In this document: in pieces, positions 29,667-37,325 of the stretch
Numbering within the stretch: position 1 is the first letter of the stretch
Layout: every line of letters begins with the position of its first letter
Assembly (NCBI GenBank): GCA_963755335.1
Contig: CAVWJW010000004.1
Location: 62,001-126,000, forward strand
Source of the DNA: UBA10649 sp963755335
Lineage (GTDB): Bacteria; Actinomycetota; Actinomycetes; S36-B12
Length of the DNA: 64,000 nucleotides
Direction: 5' to 3'
Position numbers and translations under genes: made by a program
The notes under the pieces: model-generated
The model's database searches: none
The model's input: only the letters and a program-made list of their open reading frames with translations
What the model was told of the DNA's origin: nothing

Positions 29667-29747
29667 TCCTTAGTTGCTCTGTTGAGGAAATCACCCTCAT
29701 CCGGGCACGTCAGACTTCCCCGCACGTAGTCCTCCAGGAGCCAGACC

Positions 29748-29882
29748 ATGAAGCGCACGTTCCAGCCCAACAATCGCCGTCGGGCCAAGACGCACGGATT
29801 CCGGCTTCGCATGCGGACGCGCGCCGGTCGCTCGATCCTCGCCGCGCGCCGTTCCAAGGGCCGCGAGCGCCTGTCCGCCTGA
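29748..29882 (+). CDS. rpmH: Ribosomal protein bL34
   Basis: The 44-residue, very basic protein reads MKRTFQPNNRRRAKTHGFRL and ends GRERLSA, which is unmistakable bL34. AGGAG precedes the ATG by eight bases. It is the first gene of the rightward run from the dnaA-rpmH divergent region. Confidence 0.98.
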   Translation: MKRTFQPNNRRRAKTHGFRLRMRTRAGRSILAARRSKGRERLSA

Positions 29883-29888
29883 GGCTTC

Positions 29889-30224
29889 GTGCTTCCCGCC
29901 GCCAACCGGCTTCGGACTGCGGCTGACTTCCGTGACACCACCCGTCGTGGGGCGAAGGCCGCACGGGGGTGTGTCGTCGTGTACCTGAACAGGCGGCCCT
30001 CGCAGGACGCCCCACGCGTGGGCGTGATCGTGAGCAAGGCGGTCGGGGGATCCGTGCAGCGCCATCGAGCCGCCCGCCGGATTCGCCACGCGGTGCGCCC
30101 GCTGCTGGCTTCGGTGCCCACGGGCGCGATCCTCGTGGTGCGGGCCCTGCCCGGAGCCGACACGGATCCCGCCCTGGCGCGGGACCTGTCCACCGGCCTC
30201 GGCAAGGTCCTGGCCCGATCATGA
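29889..30224 (+). CDS. rnpA: Ribonuclease P protein component
   Basis: The 111-residue basic protein starts at a GTG six bases after rpmH. It contains the RnpA signature region around RVGVIVSKAVGGSVQRHRAARRIRHAVR. It assists the RNase P RNA in maturing tRNA 5' ends. The stop overlaps yidD (ATGA). Confidence 0.96.
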   Translation: MLPAANRLRTAADFRDTTRRGAKAARGCVVVYLNRRPSQDAPRVGVIVSKAVGGSVQRHRAARRIRHAVRPLLASVPTGAILVVRALPGADTDPALARDLSTGLGKVLARS

Positions 30225-30598
30225 CTGCCCTGCGACGTGGCGGGCGGGCCGCCTGGACCGGACTGGCCTGGGCCTGGAACCATTCGTTCGGCTTCGTCCT
30301 GACCTGGTTCCTCATCGTGCTGATCCGCGGCTACCAACTGGCGATCTCTCCGCTGCTGCCGCCGAGCTGCCGATTCCACCCCAGCTGCTCGGCCTACGGG
30401 TTGGAGTCGATGCGGGTGCACGGCGCACTCAAGGGCACCGCGCTCACCGGCTGGCGACTGTGCCGTTGCAACCCGTGGAACGACGGCGGTATCGACCCCG
30501 TCCCACCTGCAGGACGCTGGTTGCCGGACGTGGATCGAATGGGCGAACCGCGATCTGGAACGATGAAGACTCACAACGCTGCTGACACGAGCGTCTAG
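30221..30598 (+). CDS. yidD: YidD membrane protein insertion factor
   Basis: The 125-residue protein has an amphipathic/membrane N-terminal region and the YidD core ISPLLPPSCRFHPSCSAYG with LCRCNPWNDGGIDPVP, including the conserved Cys residues. It aids YidC-dependent insertion. It overlaps rnpA by four bases and ends 12 bp before yidC. Confidence 0.95.
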   Translation: MTALRRGGRAAWTGLAWAWNHSFGFVLTWFLIVLIRGYQLAISPLLPPSCRFHPSCSAYGLESMRVHGALKGTALTGWRLCRCNPWNDGGIDPVPPAGRWLPDVDRMGEPRSGTMKTHNAADTSV

Positions 30599-30610
30599 GA
30601 AGGCTGACCC

Positions 30611-31558
30611 TTGTTCATTCTTGATTGGCTGAAGATCGGCGTCAGCTGGATCCTGGTCACCTTCCACGGCCTGCTCACGAGCATCGGCATGCCTCCGGGC
30701 AGCGGCTGGACGTGGGCCTTCGCCATCGTCGGTCTCGTTGTGGTCATCCGTATTGCGCTGATCCCGCTGTTCGTCAAGCAGATCAAGTCGCAGCGCAACC
30801 TGCAGCTGATCCAGCCGCAGATGAAGGAGATCCAGAAGAAGTACGCCGGCGACAAGGAACGCCAGTCGCAGGAGATGATGAAGCTCTACAAGGAGACGGG
30901 CACGAACCCGTTGGCCTCGTGCCTGCCGATCATCCTTCAGGCGCCTATCTTTTTCGCCCTCTTCGGCGTGCTGCAGAGCATCGCGCAGTTCAATGCCTCG
31001 GACCCGACCTACCACGCGCAAGGCGTCTTCCAGTGGGACCGGTACGCCGACCTGCTGCCGCAGGCGCACAACGCGGAGATCTTCGGCGTGCCGCTGTACG
31101 CGACCTTCATGCACGCGGATCAGACCCCGAATCCGCTGAACACCCGCATCCTGGCGGTGGTCCTCATCGTGCTGATGACGATCACGTCGTTCCTCACGCA
31201 GCGGCAGTTGATCGTCAAGAACAGCGCCCCGGACAACCCGATGGTGCGCCAGCAGAAGATCCTGCTGTACGTCTTCCCACTGATCTTCGCGGTCTCCGGC
31301 ATCAACTTCCCGATCGGTGTCCTCATCTACTGGTTCACGACGAACCTGTGGTCGATGGGGCAGCAGTTCTGGGTCATCCGGAACAACCCGCAACCGGGCA
31401 CGCCGGCGTTCGCCGCCAAGCAGGCCCGGGTCGCGGCCAGGGATGCCGCCAAGAATGGACCGGCCATCGAGTCCATCCCAGATCCCGACGATGCGTCGGA
31501 TAATGTGAATCGTGTGCAGCCGAAGAAGCAGTCACGCAGCCAGCGTAAGAAGAAGTAG
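30611..31558 (+). CDS. yidC: YidC/Oxa1 membrane protein insertase
   Basis: The 315-residue protein starts at a TTG with AGGAAGG upstream. It has the Oxa1-type five-helix core, including IRIALIPLFVKQIKSQRNLQLIQPQMKEIQKKY and FPLIFAVSGINFPIGVLIYWFTTNLWSMGQ. The C-terminal tail is very basic (KKQSRSQRKKK), typical of ribosome-binding Gram-positive YidC. It inserts membrane proteins with or without Sec. Confidence 0.97.
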   Translation: MFILDWLKIGVSWILVTFHGLLTSIGMPPGSGWTWAFAIVGLVVVIRIALIPLFVKQIKSQRNLQLIQPQMKEIQKKYAGDKERQSQEMMKLYKETGTNPLASCLPIILQAPIFFALFGVLQSIAQFNASDPTYHAQGVFQWDRYADLLPQAHNAEIFGVPLYATFMHADQTPNPLNTRILAVVLIVLMTITSFLTQRQLIVKNSAPDNPMVRQQKILLYVFPLIFAVSGINFPIGVLIYWFTTNLWSMGQQFWVIRNNPQPGTPAFAAKQARVAARDAAKNGPAIESIPDPDDASDNVNRVQPKKQSRSQRKKK

Positions 31559-31619
31559 CCCCTCCCCGGCGGTCACGACCGCCCATCAGCCCACCACCAC
31601 CCGCGGACCGGAGAACACC

Positions 31620-32132
31620 ATGAGCACCCAGGAAGAGACGACCACCGAGTCGAAGGAGCTGAAGGGCACCGCTCTGCTCGAGAAGGAGGGCGACGTCGCC
31701 GCCGACTACCTCGAGGGCCTGCTCGACATCGCCGACCTCGACGGTGACATCGACATCGACGTCGAGGGCAACCGCGCGATGGTCTCCGTCGTCGAGGTGT
31801 CCACCGGTGACCTGCAGCACCTCGTCGGTCCGGACGGCAAGGTGCTCGACGCCCTCCAGGAGCTCACCCGCCTCGCGGCCACCCGGGAGACCGGCGAGCG
31901 ATCACGCCTGATGCTCGATATCGCCGGCCATCGTGCCGCCCGCCGGGCCGAGCTGGTCACCTTGGCCAACGACGCCGTCGCCGAGGCCAAGAGCACCGAG
32001 GCCCCGGTCAGGCTCGACCCGATGAGCCCGTTCGAGCGCAAGGTCGTGCACGATGCGGTTGCCGCCGCCGGCCTGCGCAGCGAGTCGGAGGGCGAGGAGC
32101 CCCGGCGCTTCGTGGTCATCACCGTCTCCTGA
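31620..32132 (+). CDS. jag: Jag/KhpB-like KH and R3H domain RNA-binding protein
   Basis: The 170-residue protein has an acidic N terminus, a KH-like region (VGPDGKVLDALQELTRLAA) and an R3H domain (MSPFERKVVHDAV, ending FVVITVS). It follows yidC as in most Gram-positive bacteria. It probably binds RNA and influences cell-wall growth and division. GGAG precedes the ATG. Confidence 0.93.
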   Translation: MSTQEETTTESKELKGTALLEKEGDVAADYLEGLLDIADLDGDIDIDVEGNRAMVSVVEVSTGDLQHLVGPDGKVLDALQELTRLAATRETGERSRLMLDIAGHRAARRAELVTLANDAVAEAKSTEAPVRLDPMSPFERKVVHDAVAAAGLRSESEGEEPRRFVVITVS

Positions 32133-32147
32133 CCGCGCGGTCGGGCC

Positions 32148-32805
32148 ATGGTTTCCCGTGAAACACCGCCGCTGCCACCCTGGCTGAAGCCGGTCCAGGA
32201 GCAGCTCGGTGACTTCGGCGACCTGCTCGCCGACGTCGGCGTGAGCCGCGGCCTGATCGGCCCCCGCGAGGTGCCCCGCATCTGGCAGCGACACCTGCTC
32301 AACTGTGCGGTCGTCGCCGACCCCGAACGGGACGTGATCCCGGCTGGCAGCACGGTGGCGGACGTGGGATCGGGAGCGGGCCTGCCCGGGCTCGTGTGGG
32401 CGATCGTTCGTCCCGACCTCCAGGTAGCCCTCATCGAGCCACTCCTGCGGCGCAGCACCTTCTTGGCGGAGGCGGTCGAGCACGCTGTCCCTGCAGGACC
32501 GGGTGAGCGTTCGTCGGGATCGCGCCGAAGACGTCGTGCGCGATGCCGCCTGGTCGGGCGTTGACCTGGTCACCGCGCGAGCGGTGGCCCCCCTTGATCG
32601 ACTGATCGGCTGGACGGTGCCCCTGCTTCGACCGGGTGGCCGACTCGTCGCACTCAAGGGCAGCAGCGCGCAGGAGGAGGTCGATGCAGCGGCGGGGGCG
32701 TTGACGCGAGCCGGCCTGACCGATGTCCTCGTCCAGCAACTGGCTGCCGACTACCTCGACCAGCCGACTACCGTCATTACGGCGGTGCGTCGTGCGGCAC
32801 AATGA
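32148..32805 (+). CDS. rsmG: RsmG (GidB), 16S rRNA G527 methyltransferase (one-base frameshift)
   Basis: The N-terminal frame includes the SAM-binding motif VADVGSGAGLPGLVWA. Near 32485 one extra base breaks the frame; deleting it gives VEHVSLQDRVSVRRDRAEDVV and continues to AVAPLDRLIGWTVPLLRPGGRLVALKGSSAQEE, as in intact RsmG. The repaired length is about 218 residues. It methylates N7 of G527 (E. coli numbering) of 16S rRNA. Codons 2-6 (VSRET) are encoded by a parS site. Confidence 0.92.
32151..32164. promoter_or_regulatory. parS site 1, within the 5' end of rsmG
   Basis: GTTTCCCGTGAAAC differs from the canonical parS core GTTTCACGTGAAAC at one central position. It is identical to the copy at 32894. 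It should be a ParB nucleation site a few kb from oriC. Confidence 0.85.
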
Positions 32806-32809
32806 CGCC

Positions 32810-32944
32810 ATGACCGAGCCCCTCGCCTCCGCCGAGCCGGCGGCGCTCGGCTGGCCGGACGACCTGCGTGAGCGGGCGGCCGACGTCACCCACGTTTCCC
32901 GTGAAACATCGACGGGTCTCGGCTGGCCCGAGGTTCCCGAATGA
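32810..32944 (+). CDS. Short ORF before parA, possible ParA N-terminal extension
   Basis: A 44-residue ORF starts at the ATG at 32810 and ends at a TGA overlapping the parA start (ATGA). It reads MTEPLASAEPAALGWPDDL and contains THVSRET encoded by parS site 2. Many actinobacterial ParA proteins carry an N-terminal extension with such a VSRET segment, so a single-base error could have split the extension from ParA. Alternatively it is a coupling leader peptide. Confidence 0.35.
   Translation: MTEPLASAEPAALGWPDDLRERAADVTHVSRETSTGLGWPEVPE
32894..32907. promoter_or_regulatory. parS site 2, just upstream of parA
   Basis: A second exact GTTTCCCGTGAAAC lies 34 bp before the parA ATG. ParB bound here could also affect parAB transcription. 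Confidence 0.85.
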
Positions 32945-33762
32945 CCCGCATCGTCACCGTGGCCAACCAGAAGGGTGGCGTCGGCAAGACCACGAGCACC
33001 GTCAACATCGCCGCCGCCATCGCGCAGGCGGGCCACACCGTTCTTGTCATCGACATGGATCCCCAGGGCAATGCCTCGACGGCGTTGGGGGCGGTTCATC
33101 ACGAGGGCACCCCGAGCGTCTACGAGGTGCTGACCGGAGACCTCGGACTGGCGGATGTCGTCCAGGCCTGCCCGGACATCCCAGGCCTGTGGACCGCGCC
33201 GGCGACCATCGACCTGGCTGGCGCGGAGATCGAGCTGGTCTCGCAGGTGGCCCGCGAGTACCGGCTCTCCCGGGCGGTGGAGACGTTCCTGGCCCGCTAC
33301 GAGGACGAGAACGGGCAGGACATCGACTACGTGTTCCTGGACTGCCCACCCAGTCTCGGCCTGCTCACCCTCAACGGGCTCGTGGCGGCACGGGAGGTGC
33401 TGCTGCCGATCCAGTGCGAGTACTACGCCCTCGAGGGGCTGTCGCAGCTGCTGCGCACCATCGACATGGTGCGCGTCCATCTCAATCCCACCCTGGTCGT
33501 CAGCGCCATCCTGCTGACCATGTACGACGGGCGGACGCGGCTGGCCTCCCAGGTGGCCGATGAGGTGCGCACCCACTTCGGAGCCCAGGTCCTCGAGACG
33601 GTGATCCCCCGATCGGTTCGGGTCTCCGAGGCCCCGTCGTACGGGCAGACCGTCGTCACCTACGATCCGACGTCCCCCGGCGCCCTTGCCTATCGGGAGG
33701 CGGCTATGCAAGTCATCGCCCTGCATCAGACAGTTTCCCCAGCGTTATCCACAGACATTTAG
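32941..33762 (+). CDS. parA: ParA, chromosome partition ATPase
   Basis: The 273-residue protein has the deviant Walker A ANQKGGVGKTTSTVN at residues 8-22, VIDMDPQGNAST and the DCPPSLGLLTLNGL motif. It drives segregation of ParB-parS complexes at the origin. A perfect DnaA box lies within its last codons. It may lack an N-terminal extension encoded by the preceding ORF. Confidence 0.96.
   Translation: MTRIVTVANQKGGVGKTTSTVNIAAAIAQAGHTVLVIDMDPQGNASTALGAVHHEGTPSVYEVLTGDLGLADVVQACPDIPGLWTAPATIDLAGAEIELVSQVAREYRLSRAVETFLARYEDENGQDIDYVFLDCPPSLGLLTLNGLVAAREVLLPIQCEYYALEGLSQLLRTIDMVRVHLNPTLVVSAILLTMYDGRTRLASQVADEVRTHFGAQVLETVIPRSVRVSEAPSYGQTVVTYDPTSPGALAYREAAMQVIALHQTVSPALSTDI
33745..33753 (-). promoter_or_regulatory. 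DnaA box inside the parA 3' end
   Basis: TTATCCACA, a perfect consensus box, overlaps parA codons near the stop, about 70 bp before parB. It may be fortuitous or may link DnaA level to parB expression. Confidence 0.45.
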
Positions 33763-33824
33763 TCACAAAAGGCCCGTAACACCCATAGTTTTCCCCCGAA
33801 ATGTTTCCCTCGATTGGAGGACCG

Positions 33825-34769
33825 ATGCCGGCGGCTGCGCCCAAACGCGGACTGGGCAAGGGCCTGGGTGCCCTCATCCCGTCATCGGCCACCGAGCCGG
33901 CGGTCGTCACCGCGCCCGAAGTCGTGGACGTCGGTCTGGGCGCCGTCGCGGCCACCTATGCGGAACTGCCCCTCGACGCTGTCGCACCGAATCCGCGGCA
34001 GCCGCGCGCGGTGTTCGACGAGGACGCGCTGGCCGAACTGGTGTACTCGATCCGTGAGATCGGGCTGCTGCAGCCGATCGTGGTGCGCCGCGCCGGGACC
34101 GGCTATGAGCTCGTGGCCGGCGAACGCCGCCTTCGGGCCTCTCGCGAGGCGGGCCTGTCCACCATCCCGGCGATCATCCGTGACACCGACGACGACGCGA
34201 TGCTGCGTGATGCGCTCCTCGAGAACCTGCATCGCGCGAACCTCAACCCGTTGGAGGAGGCGGCCGCCTACCAGCAGCTGCTCAGCGACTTCGGCTGCAC
34301 GCAGGACGAGCTTGCCCGTCGCATCGGTCGATCACGACCCCAGGTGACCAACACCCTGCGCCTGCTCAGGCTCCCGCCGGACGTGCAGCGCCGTGTTGCC
34401 GCGGGAGTCCTCAGTGCGGGCCACGCCCGGGCGCTGCTGTCCCTGGACGACTCGCAGGCCATGGAGGTGCTGGCCACTCGGATCGTGGCCGAGGGACTCA
34501 GCGTGCGGATGGTCGAGGAGATCATCATCGTCGGCGAGGCCGACGGTCGAAAGCGCTCGGCGTCGCGCCGGTCGCGGGTGACGCTTCCCCGGTCGGCCGA
34601 GATCAGCGACGTGCTGACGGAGCTCACCGGCCGCATCGCCGAACGCACGGATACCCGGGTGGTGGCCGACGGATTCACCACGAGCAAGTCACGCGGACGC
34701 ATCCTCATTGAGTGCGCCGACGTCGAGGACCTGCGACGCATCACCGACGCGATCACCGGAAGATCCTAG
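33825..34769 (+). CDS. parB: ParB, parS-binding CTPase
   Basis: From the ATG at 33825 the protein is 314 residues, starting with the family motif KRGLGKGLGALIP. The CTP-binding domain has GLLQPIVVRR and AGERRLRAS followed by ENLHRANLNPLEEA; the helix-turn-helix lies in DELARRIGRSRPQVTNTLRLL. GGAGG four bases upstream decides this start over the ATG at 33801. It spreads from parS and forms the partition complex. Confidence 0.96.
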   Translation: MPAAAPKRGLGKGLGALIPSSATEPAVVTAPEVVDVGLGAVAATYAELPLDAVAPNPRQPRAVFDEDALAELVYSIREIGLLQPIVVRRAGTGYELVAGERRLRASREAGLSTIPAIIRDTDDDAMLRDALLENLHRANLNPLEEAAAYQQLLSDFGCTQDELARRIGRSRPQVTNTLRLLRLPPDVQRRVAAGVLSAGHARALLSLDDSQAMEVLATRIVAEGLSVRMVEEIIIVGEADGRKRSASRRSRVTLPRSAEISDVLTELTGRIAERTDTRVVADGFTTSKSRGRILIECADVEDLRRITDAITGRS

Positions 34770-34770
34770 A

Positions 34771-34794
34771 AAACCGTTACGTACCAACGGCTTT
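34771..34794. terminator. Weak hairpin between parB and the converging ddl-like gene
   Basis: AAA-CCGTT, a seven-base loop, AACGG-CTTT forms a short symmetrical stem with A and T flanks immediately after the parB stop. It could terminate both converging transcripts; the stem is only five base pairs. Confidence 0.35.
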
Positions 34795-34821
34795 CTCAGG
34801 TCGCAAACTGCGTCCGTGGGG

Positions 34822-35772
34822 CTAGGTCGAGGTCAGTCCGGTAGCGATCTCGACGAGCTCGGCGGTGAGCGTGCCCAACGGAATCTCAGCGGCGAGCAGG
34901 GCCTGCGGGAACAGGCTGGTCTCGGTCATCCCCGGCGCCACGTTGACTTCGAGGAACCACGCAGTTCCGTCGGCATCGATGATCATGTCGGTGCGCGACA
35001 GATGGCGCAGGCCCAGCAGCAGGTGGATGTTGAGGGCCAGGGCCTGCGCGGCGAGGGCCTGCTCCTCGGTCAGCCTCGCCGGGCAGAAGAACTCGGTGGT
35101 GCCGGCCGTGTACCGGGCGGCATAGTCGTACAGCTCGCCCTCCGGGACGATCTCGACGGCCGACAGCGCCAGCAGATCGCCCTCGCGCTCGAACACGCTG
35201 ACGGTGACCTCGGTGCCCGACACGTACCGCTCCATCATCACGACGTCGCCGTAGGCGAACGCGCCGACCATGGCGGCGGGCAGGTCGGCGGCCTGATGCA
35301 CGATGGACGTGCCGAGCGCCGACCCGCCCTTGGTGGGCTTCACGACGATCGGCAGGCCCAGCCGAGCGGTCACGGCGTCGAGCACGGCGGCGGCGCCGAG
35401 CTCTCGGAAGGTCGACTGCGGCATCGCAACGCAGGCAGGAGTGGCGATGCTGGCGTCCTCGGCCAGGCGCTTGGCGATGGGCTTGTCGAACGCCAGTCGA
35501 CTGGCCGCTGCGCTGGCACCGACATAGGGGATGTCCAAGCACTCCAACAGGTTTCGCAGTGATCCGTCCTCGCCGACCGCGCCGTGCAGCAGCGGCACGA
35601 TGCAGTCGGGACGATGCACGTTCAGCATGTCGAGGAGGCCGCTGTCCACGTCCTGCTCGGTGACGTCCCAGTCCGGGCGCTCCTTGCGGAGTGCCTCGGC
35701 GACGCGACGTCCACTGCGCAGCGACACGTCGCGCTCGGCCGACAGGCCGCCCGACAGGACGAGTACGTGCAT
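34822..35772 (-). CDS. ddl: D-alanine-D-alanine ligase-like ATP-grasp enzyme
   Basis: The 316-residue protein has the Ddl N-terminal motif LSGGLSAERDVSLRSG, PLLHGAVGEDGSLRNLLE, the ATP-grasp lysine region PIVVKPTKGGSALGTS and the metal/ligand-binding end WFLEVNVAPGMTETS. It joins two D-alanines for the peptidoglycan stem. A second, housekeeping Ddl is often present elsewhere in actinobacteria, so this may be a paralogue. It sits 14 bp after the aminotransferase gene on the same strand. Confidence 0.87.
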   Translation of the reverse strand: MHVLVLSGGLSAERDVSLRSGRRVAEALRKERPDWDVTEQDVDSGLLDMLNVHRPDCIVPLLHGAVGEDGSLRNLLECLDIPYVGASAAASRLAFDKPIAKRLAEDASIATPACVAMPQSTFRELGAAAVLDAVTARLGLPIVVKPTKGGSALGTSIVHQAADLPAAMVGAFAYGDVVMMERYVSGTEVTVSVFEREGDLLALSAVEIVPEGELYDYAARYTAGTTEFFCPARLTEEQALAAQALALNIHLLLGLRHLSRTDMIIDADGTAWFLEVNVAPGMTETSLFPQALLAAEIPLGTLTAELVEIATGLTST

Positions 35773-35786
35773 CGGATCTCCTTCGA

Positions 35787-37079
35787 CTACTGCAGGTCGG
35801 GGGCGGGCACGCTCGAGCCGGTGATCGGGGCGAGGGACCCGGTGGTCCCGAACGTCTCGGCGAGCTCGATTTCGCCCTCGATGACGACCGCCAGCCGACG
35901 AACGCCCTCGCGGATCCGGTCAGGGTCGGGGTAGCAGTACGACAGCCGCAGGTTGTGGCGTCCCTGCCCGTCGACGTAGAACCCGGTGCCCGGCACGTAG
36001 GCCACCAGGTTCGCCACGGCCCGGGGGAGCATCGCGGTCGCGTCGAGGCCGTGCGGCAGCGTCAGCCACGAGTAGAAGCCACCGGCCGGGATGGTCCAGG
36101 TGGTGCCGGCCGGCATCAGGGCCTGGAGGGACTCCAGGAGCGCGTCGCGGCGCTCCCGGTAGACCTCCTGGAAGGTCTTGATCTGCTCGCGCCAGGGCTG
36201 CGTGGCGAGGTATTCCGAGATGGTCAGCTGGGTGTAGTTCGACGGGCACAGCACCGCGGCCTCGTTGGCCAGCACCAGCTTCTCGCGGACGCCGTGCGGT
36301 GCAACGGCCCAGCCGACGCGCAGGCCCGAGGCGATCGTCTTGGAGAACGACCCGAGGTAGACGACGCCGTCGGCATCCTGCGCCCGGATGGCACGGGGCG
36401 GCTCCCCCTCGAAGCCGAGCAGGCCGTAGGGGTCGTCCTCGAGGATGAGGATGCCCTCGCGCTGCGCGATGGCGAGCAGTTCGCCTCGGCGCTGCTGGCC
36501 CTGCAGGACGCCCGCGGGATTGTGGAAGGACGGGATCGTGTAGATCAGCTTGATCGTCTTGCCCGCCGCGCGGGCCGAGGCGATGGCCTCCTCGAGAGCC
36601 GTCGGCACCAGGCCCTCGACGTCCATCGCCACGTGCACGACGTCGCACTCGTAGGCACGGAACACGCCGAGCGCGCCGACGTAGGACGGCGCCTCGACGA
36701 GCACGACGTCGCCCGGGTCGCAGAACACCCGCGTGACGAGGTCGAGGGCCATCTGCGAGCCGGTCGTGACGACGATGTCGTCCGGGTGGGCGGTGATGCC
36801 CACCTCGCCGATGACCTGCAGGATCTGCTCGCGCAGCGTCACGTCACCCTGGCCGGACCCGTACTGCAGGGCCACCGCCCCCCGTTCGGTGAGCAGGCGC
36901 TGGGCGGTGTCGGCGAGCATCTCGATGGGGAGGGCCTGCACGTAGGGCATGCCGCCGGCCAGCGAGACGACCTCGGGCCGGGCGGCGACGGCGAACAGGG
37001 CGCGGATCTCGGAGGCCCGCATGGCGTTCGCCCGACTAGCGTATGCGTCGACCCAGGGATCGAGCCGGGAACCGGACAC
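35787..37079 (-). CDS. PLP-dependent aminotransferase, class I/II (2-aminoadipate type)
   Basis: The 430-residue fold-type I aminotransferase has LQYGSGQGDVTLREQI, YTIPSFHNPAG and the PLP lysine in YLGSFSKTIASGLRVGW; RLSYCYPDPDRI binds the substrate carboxylate. It resembles the LysN/2-aminoadipate and MocR-related aminotransferases without a DNA-binding domain. The GTG at 37079 is preferred because GGGAGG lies eight bases upstream; a GTG at 37088 abuts that site directly. Being next to ddl, it may supply or rework amino donors for wall precursors (inference). Confidence 0.87.
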   Translation of the reverse strand: MSGSRLDPWVDAYASRANAMRASEIRALFAVAARPEVVSLAGGMPYVQALPIEMLADTAQRLLTERGAVALQYGSGQGDVTLREQILQVIGEVGITAHPDDIVVTTGSQMALDLVTRVFCDPGDVVLVEAPSYVGALGVFRAYECDVVHVAMDVEGLVPTALEEAIASARAAGKTIKLIYTIPSFHNPAGVLQGQQRRGELLAIAQREGILILEDDPYGLLGFEGEPPRAIRAQDADGVVYLGSFSKTIASGLRVGWAVAPHGVREKLVLANEAAVLCPSNYTQLTISEYLATQPWREQIKTFQEVYRERRDALLESLQALMPAGTTWTIPAGGFYSWLTLPHGLDATAMLPRAVANLVAYVPGTGFYVDGQGRHNLRLSYCYPDPDRIREGVRRLAVVIEGEIELAETFGTTGSLAPITGSSVPAPDLQ

Positions 37080-37160
37080 GTGCCTCACCTCCCGAAGGAA
37101 TCCGTGCGCGGGTCACCCGCGCCTGTGGCGACCTACGATAGAGCCAACGGAGGAGAGCAG

Positions 37161-37325
37161 ATGATGCGGCGGGTACTGGGGCTGGCAGCGCTCATCGGCT
37201 TCGGCGTGCTCCTGGGTTTCCTGGTGCGGCTCCTGTGGCCGCGCGAGGATGCGACCCCGGTCTACCGCCCGCCGATGTTGGATCCGGCCACCTTGTCGGC
37301 TAGTGCGGAGCGCACAGCCGCGTGA
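37161..37325 (+). CDS. Small single-pass membrane protein, unknown function
   Basis: A 54-residue ORF starts at the ATG at 37161 with GGAGGAGA upstream. It reads MMRRVLGLAALIGFGVLLGF, one membrane helix with a basic inside end, followed by a short proline-containing outer tail. Its 3' end overlaps the convergent cwlM stop by 26 bp. I recognise no family. Confidence 0.6.
   Translation: MMRRVLGLAALIGFGVLLGFLVRLLWPREDATPVYRPPMLDPATLSASAERTAA

Noticed and set aside
28064..31393. 1109-residue DnaA
   Set aside because: Everything upstream of the ATG at 29500 is antisense to rpmH, rnpA, yidD and yidC; DnaA domain I begins at that ATG.
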